Source of the DNA: Thiohalocapsa sp. PB-PSB1
GTDB taxonomy: Bacteria; Pseudomonadota; Gammaproteobacteria; Chromatiales; Chromatiaceae
Direction: 5' to 3'
DNA: 64,000 nucleotides
NCBI GenBank assembly: GCA_016745215.1
Contig: CP050890.1
Coordinates: forward strand, 2,294,001 to 2,358,000
How positions within the stretch are numbered: position 1 is the first letter of the stretch; the number at the start of each line of letters is the position of its first letter. Both the position numbers and the translations under genes were made by a program. Below the pieces are notes generated by a model. The model was not told where the DNA came from, did no database searches, and saw nothing but the letters and a program-made list of their open reading frames with translations. Of the stretch, positions 61,346 through 64,000 are shown piece by piece.

Positions 61346-61442
61346 GACGAGTCCAGTCAGCCAGGGTTTACCAAACTGAGCCGAAGTCGGTCTGACGTTT
61401 GGCATGACCGAGATTGATTACCTACAAGCAGGGGAAAGTACG

Positions 61443-61889
61443 ATGAACTTCGTGGCAGAAAAAGATCCAGGCGTGATTCCAACCGTGCTGGCACAGATTC
61501 TGGACAGTTGTGTCAACGGTGTCACGCTGTCCGATCCCGACCTGCCGGATAACCCTATCATCTACGCTAACGATGTGTTTGTGCAGATGACCGGTTACAG
61601 TCGCGACGAGATCGTCGGGCGGAATTGTCGCTTCCTACAGGGTGAGGATCGCGATCAGCCCGCTATAGACGAGATTCGGGCGGCCCTGGCAGAGCATCGA
61701 TCGGTAGAGGTGACATTGCGTAATTATCGTAAGGATGGCAGCCTGTTTCACAATCGTCTCAGTATTCGCCCCCTGCTGGACCCGGAGGGACAGGTGATTT
61801 ATTACCTGGGGGTGCAATATGATGTCACCGATCAAATCCAAGCTCAGCAGGAGATCGAACGCCTCACTAATCTATTGGGTCAGGCCTGA
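61443..61889 (+). CDS. Stand-alone LOV (blue-light) photoreceptor
   Basis: A 148-residue protein consisting of a single LOV domain. The flavin-binding signature GRNC62RFLQGEDRDQ contains the cysteine that forms the photo-adduct with FMN; NPIIYANDVFVQMTGYSRDE and FHNRLSIRPLLDPEGQVIYY complete the fold. A short helix (QIQAQQEIERLTNLLGQA) follows, with no effector domain. I start at ATG 61443 because GGGGAAAGTACG precedes it; ATG 61404 adds 13 residues. It overlaps the convergent batD gene by 18 bp. Such short LOV proteins dimerise and signal through partners or act as light-regulated anti-sigma or c-di-GMP modulators; the partner is not visible. Confidence 0.88.
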   Translation: MNFVAEKDPGVIPTVLAQILDSCVNGVTLSDPDLPDNPIIYANDVFVQMTGYSRDEIVGRNCRFLQGEDRDQPAIDEIRAALAEHRSVEVTLRNYRKDGSLFHNRLSIRPLLDPEGQVIYYLGVQYDVTDQIQAQQEIERLTNLLGQA

Positions 61890-63770
61890 GGATTTCTGCT
61901 CGTTTGCCGATTTGGTGACGGCCGACGCGAGTCGCTCCCATACCGGCGATCCTGTCCAGTCGATCGGCGTCGGGCTGAAGAAGGCTTTATCTAATAATCG
62001 GATTTCATCGCGCAGCGGTGGCTCCACGCGTAATGCCAGTTGCGATAAATTAGCTGGTACGGACTCTGGCCAGACTTGCTTACCCCAATCCAGCAATGCT
62101 TCGCGTGCCGCGTTGGCATCGCCGCGATCGTATGCCTGCTGAAGCTTCGATATGGTTGCATCGAACGGCTCCTCGCTGGTTTGTTCGGTGACCGGAAACT
62201 CGTCGGGTGCAACCATGCCTATCTCTGGTGCAGGTCGCTGCTCGCGACGCCTGACCAGTATGATAACCAGCAGCGTTATGACGATGATGGCGATAAAGCC
62301 CCAGAACCAGGGCCAGAACGCCGTCCACCAGGGTGATGTCGGAACATCGGAATCGCTGTTTGTGTCTGCCGCGATCGATCCCTTGCTGCTGTCCTCGACT
62401 GCTGGTGGCCATTCGTTCCAGGTGGCGGCCGGACGCCGATTTTCCGATATGAAAGCTGCCACTGTCACCGTCCAAGCAGGTAAGGTTGCCTGTTCCCAGC
62501 GTTCCGTCTCGGTATTCCACCAATCGATGCCAGCGCCCGGAAGCTGGTAGACGCCTTCCTCGGAGGTGCCGATCAATACACGCTCGCTGCGATAGCCGAT
62601 CACCCCGTTTGGAGTATGCTCATTCCATAGCCGCGGCGGATCGTTGCGCATGCGCAATAGAAATGGGATCTGAAGCGGAATCGCCGGCAGATCCTCCGCC
62701 ATCACGCCGTCGCCGCGTAACGTGATCATGCGCGTCAGGGTTTGCCCGGGCGCCAGGCGCACCGCCGTTGGGCCGGCTTCCACCAGTGTCAGAGCCCGAG
62801 CCGGCAGCCAGGCTATGTTGTCTTTGCTGGTTGCGGGTGCCGCCACGGCCGGCTGCACGTCTACGCTGAGCGCATCGGATTCGAACGGCACCGGGGCGCC
62901 GCCGGCGGTTCGCCAGGCATCGAATCTTTGCGCTGGGATGTCCAGCTTGCCGGGCTTCGCCGGAAACACCGCGAAGCGTCGTTCATAGACCTGGAGATTG
63001 CCTTCGTTCGTGTTTTCAATCCTCCGTTCCTCGCCCAGTGGTAGCACTCGGGCAGCGGCGATGTGTGGCTCATGTAAATGTCCGCTGGGCGGCATTTTCG
63101 GCGAGCTGACGCGCACGGTCAGCACCACTTGTTGCTGTACCCTGACCTGCGCGGGTTCGACTCGGGCTTCGATCTCGATTGCCAATGGCGGCGACGCAAC
63201 AGGCTGTTCTTGGGCAATACCGTTCGGGACGCTGAGCAGCGTAGCGTCGAGTGTCTTGGTGGGTGCGACCACCAGGGTGAGCGGGCGCGTAACATCGTTG
63301 CCGGCACGCAATGCCGGTACTGTCAGGGTTCCGGTGCGTCGCGGCAGTAGGGTCAAACGCAGCTCTTGCCGGTTCTGACGCTGTCCATTGATCACTCTGA
63401 TTTCGCTGCGGCTGCCGCGGTTGGTAATCTGAAAGTCCAGTTGCAGAGGTTCTAGGTTGATGGCTGCGCCAGCCGCTCCGGTCTGTGTCAAGGTCAGTAC
63501 CACCGGTTGGCCGGGTAGCAAGGTGCTTGCGGACAAAGTCGCGGTCAACTCGGCGTTGGCGCTGCCGCAGGTGAGTATGTAGAGCGCCGCGGCGAGCAAT
63601 GCTGCTTGCAGGCCGAACCGACGGCTCAGCAAGGTGGTCTGGCGCAGTCCCTTGGATGGACCCTTACTGGCGAGAGCCTCCGGTGGCAGGTCATTCTCGC
63701 CCTGATCCGACCCGGGCTTGGCTGCTGTGATCTGATTTGGATTAGACTGATTCCGGGCAATATCTGACAT
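61872..63770 (-). CDS. BatD family protein
   Basis: A 632-residue protein with a polar N-terminal extension, signal-like helix (FGLQAALLAAALYILTCGSA), a long beta-rich region (LTATLSASTLLPGQPVVLTL, with EIRVINGQRQNRQELRLTLL) and a C-terminal helix (WWTAFWPWFWGFIAIIVITL) followed by a cytoplasmic part. This is the layout of BatD (oxygen tolerance/aerotolerance), found with the BatABC VWA proteins. The first 50 residues before the signal look atypical; a later non-ATG start is possible. Partners would lie to the right of the window. Confidence 0.85.
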   Translation of the reverse strand: MSDIARNQSNPNQITAAKPGSDQGENDLPPEALASKGPSKGLRQTTLLSRRFGLQAALLAAALYILTCGSANAELTATLSASTLLPGQPVVLTLTQTGAAGAAINLEPLQLDFQITNRGSRSEIRVINGQRQNRQELRLTLLPRRTGTLTVPALRAGNDVTRPLTLVVAPTKTLDATLLSVPNGIAQEQPVASPPLAIEIEARVEPAQVRVQQQVVLTVRVSSPKMPPSGHLHEPHIAAARVLPLGEERRIENTNEGNLQVYERRFAVFPAKPGKLDIPAQRFDAWRTAGGAPVPFESDALSVDVQPAVAAPATSKDNIAWLPARALTLVEAGPTAVRLAPGQTLTRMITLRGDGVMAEDLPAIPLQIPFLLRMRNDPPRLWNEHTPNGVIGYRSERVLIGTSEEGVYQLPGAGIDWWNTETERWEQATLPAWTVTVAAFISENRRPAATWNEWPPAVEDSSKGSIAADTNSDSDVPTSPWWTAFWPWFWGFIAIIVITLLVIILVRRREQRPAPEIGMVAPDEFPVTEQTSEEPFDATISKLQQAYDRGDANAAREALLDWGKQVWPESVPANLSQLALRVEPPLRDEIRLLDKAFFSPTPIDWTGSPVWERLASAVTKSANEQKSSGLTQ

Positions 63771-63941
63771 CGATTTGGCATGGGATGCTGGCGGTGAGTG
63801 CCCCGGCGTGCGCCGGGGTGGCGTCGTGCGTCGCGGGCCGAATGCGCAGAAGGCTACGCTGGCCCGAGTTGCGATTCAACCTGAATCCCTGAGCTGCTGA
63901 TCTTCTCCAGCAAAGGGAAAGCGCGGGTTCTTTCTGAATGG

Positions 63942-64000
63942 TTACTGATCAGGCCAAGCCTGCAGATTGTCCTCGAGCAGGGCATGTATGGCCAGTGTGG
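63942..64000 (-). CDS. 3' end of a gene entering from the right
   Basis: The minus strand has an open frame ending TLAIHALLEDNLQAWPDQ and a stop at 63944-63942. By position this could be a batB-type gene upstream of batD, but too little is visible to tell. Confidence 0.35.
   Translation of the reverse strand, partial: TLAIHALLEDNLQAWPDQ

Noticed and set aside
1..64000. tRNA or rRNA genes
   Set aside because: No T-loop plus acceptor pattern or rRNA stretch was recognised by eye in either strand; a covariance-model scan would be decisive.

Overview
The window looks like the chromosome of a sulfur-metabolising gammaproteobacterium, most plausibly of the Chromatiales (purple sulfur bacterium type). 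The grounds are gene content (a TusA/YeeE/rhodanese/DsrE-like sulfur cluster, an Mrp-fused complex-I-like operon, a B12-controlled cobalamin operon, an orphan LOV protein), the protein sequences, and dispersed hexanucleotide-rich repeats carrying decayed four-helix-bundle genes, which I associate with that group. The placement is an inference; there is no rRNA or tRNA gene here to test it.

Layout. 1-1640: an edge fragment of a flavodoxin-like gene, a pirin, then remnants of a LysR regulator and of an outer-membrane barrel protein. 1643-7997: a minus-strand sulfur cluster read from two half-size YeeE permeases through TusA, three small membrane proteins, an anchored rhodanese without catalytic cysteine, three DsrE-like proteins, an exported rhodanese and a cytochrome c; a 166-bp hairpin sits between two DsrE-like genes. 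8142-17404: housekeeping and mixed genes (N-terminal glutamine amidase homologue, a frameshifted diguanylate cyclase, alaC-type aminotransferase, hom, LutA-type protein, murJ, rpsT, recJ). 17480-23050: two inverted copies of a ~610-bp repeat flank a hydrolase gene and ppdK. 23119-29670: CheB-CheR-PAS and PAS-GGDEF-EAL signalling proteins. 29951-31405: a complete IS with terminal repeats and a 6-bp target duplication. 31503-36970: promoter, cobalamin riboswitch, btuB, cobO, cobU, cobT, cobC; cobS is absent and a repeat element follows directly. 37337-40686: a DUF900-type hydrolase and a GAF-PP2C phosphatase. 40786-53174: a 14-gene minus-strand operon with the gene order of archaeal Mbx/Mbs complexes, ending in a polyferredoxin fused to a GltD-like flavoprotein, then a rubrerythrin. 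53560-63770: phosphatase, repeat islands, a DNA methyltransferase, YihY, a TlpA-like thioredoxin, an interrupted MFS gene, an SRPBCC protein, an orphan LOV protein and BatD. A last gene enters at the right edge.

How the parts may work together. The sulfur cluster would import or hold a sulfur compound (YeeE), pass persulfide sulfur along TusA, DsrE-like and rhodanese carriers, and deliver electrons to an exported cytochrome c. The Mbx/Mbs-like operon predicts a sodium- or proton-coupled membrane oxidoreductase that exchanges electrons between a ferredoxin-type chain and a GltD-like FAD/NAD(P) module. Direct coupling between the two systems is speculative.

Mobile DNA is prominent. A 240-252-bp element with 14-bp terminal inverted repeats occurs twice with perfect 9-bp target duplications (54648-54899 and 59061-59300) and once in diverged form (36963-37190). 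At 59 kb it sits inside another repeat whose uninterrupted version is visible at 37 kb. All alignments and repeat boundaries were made by eye.
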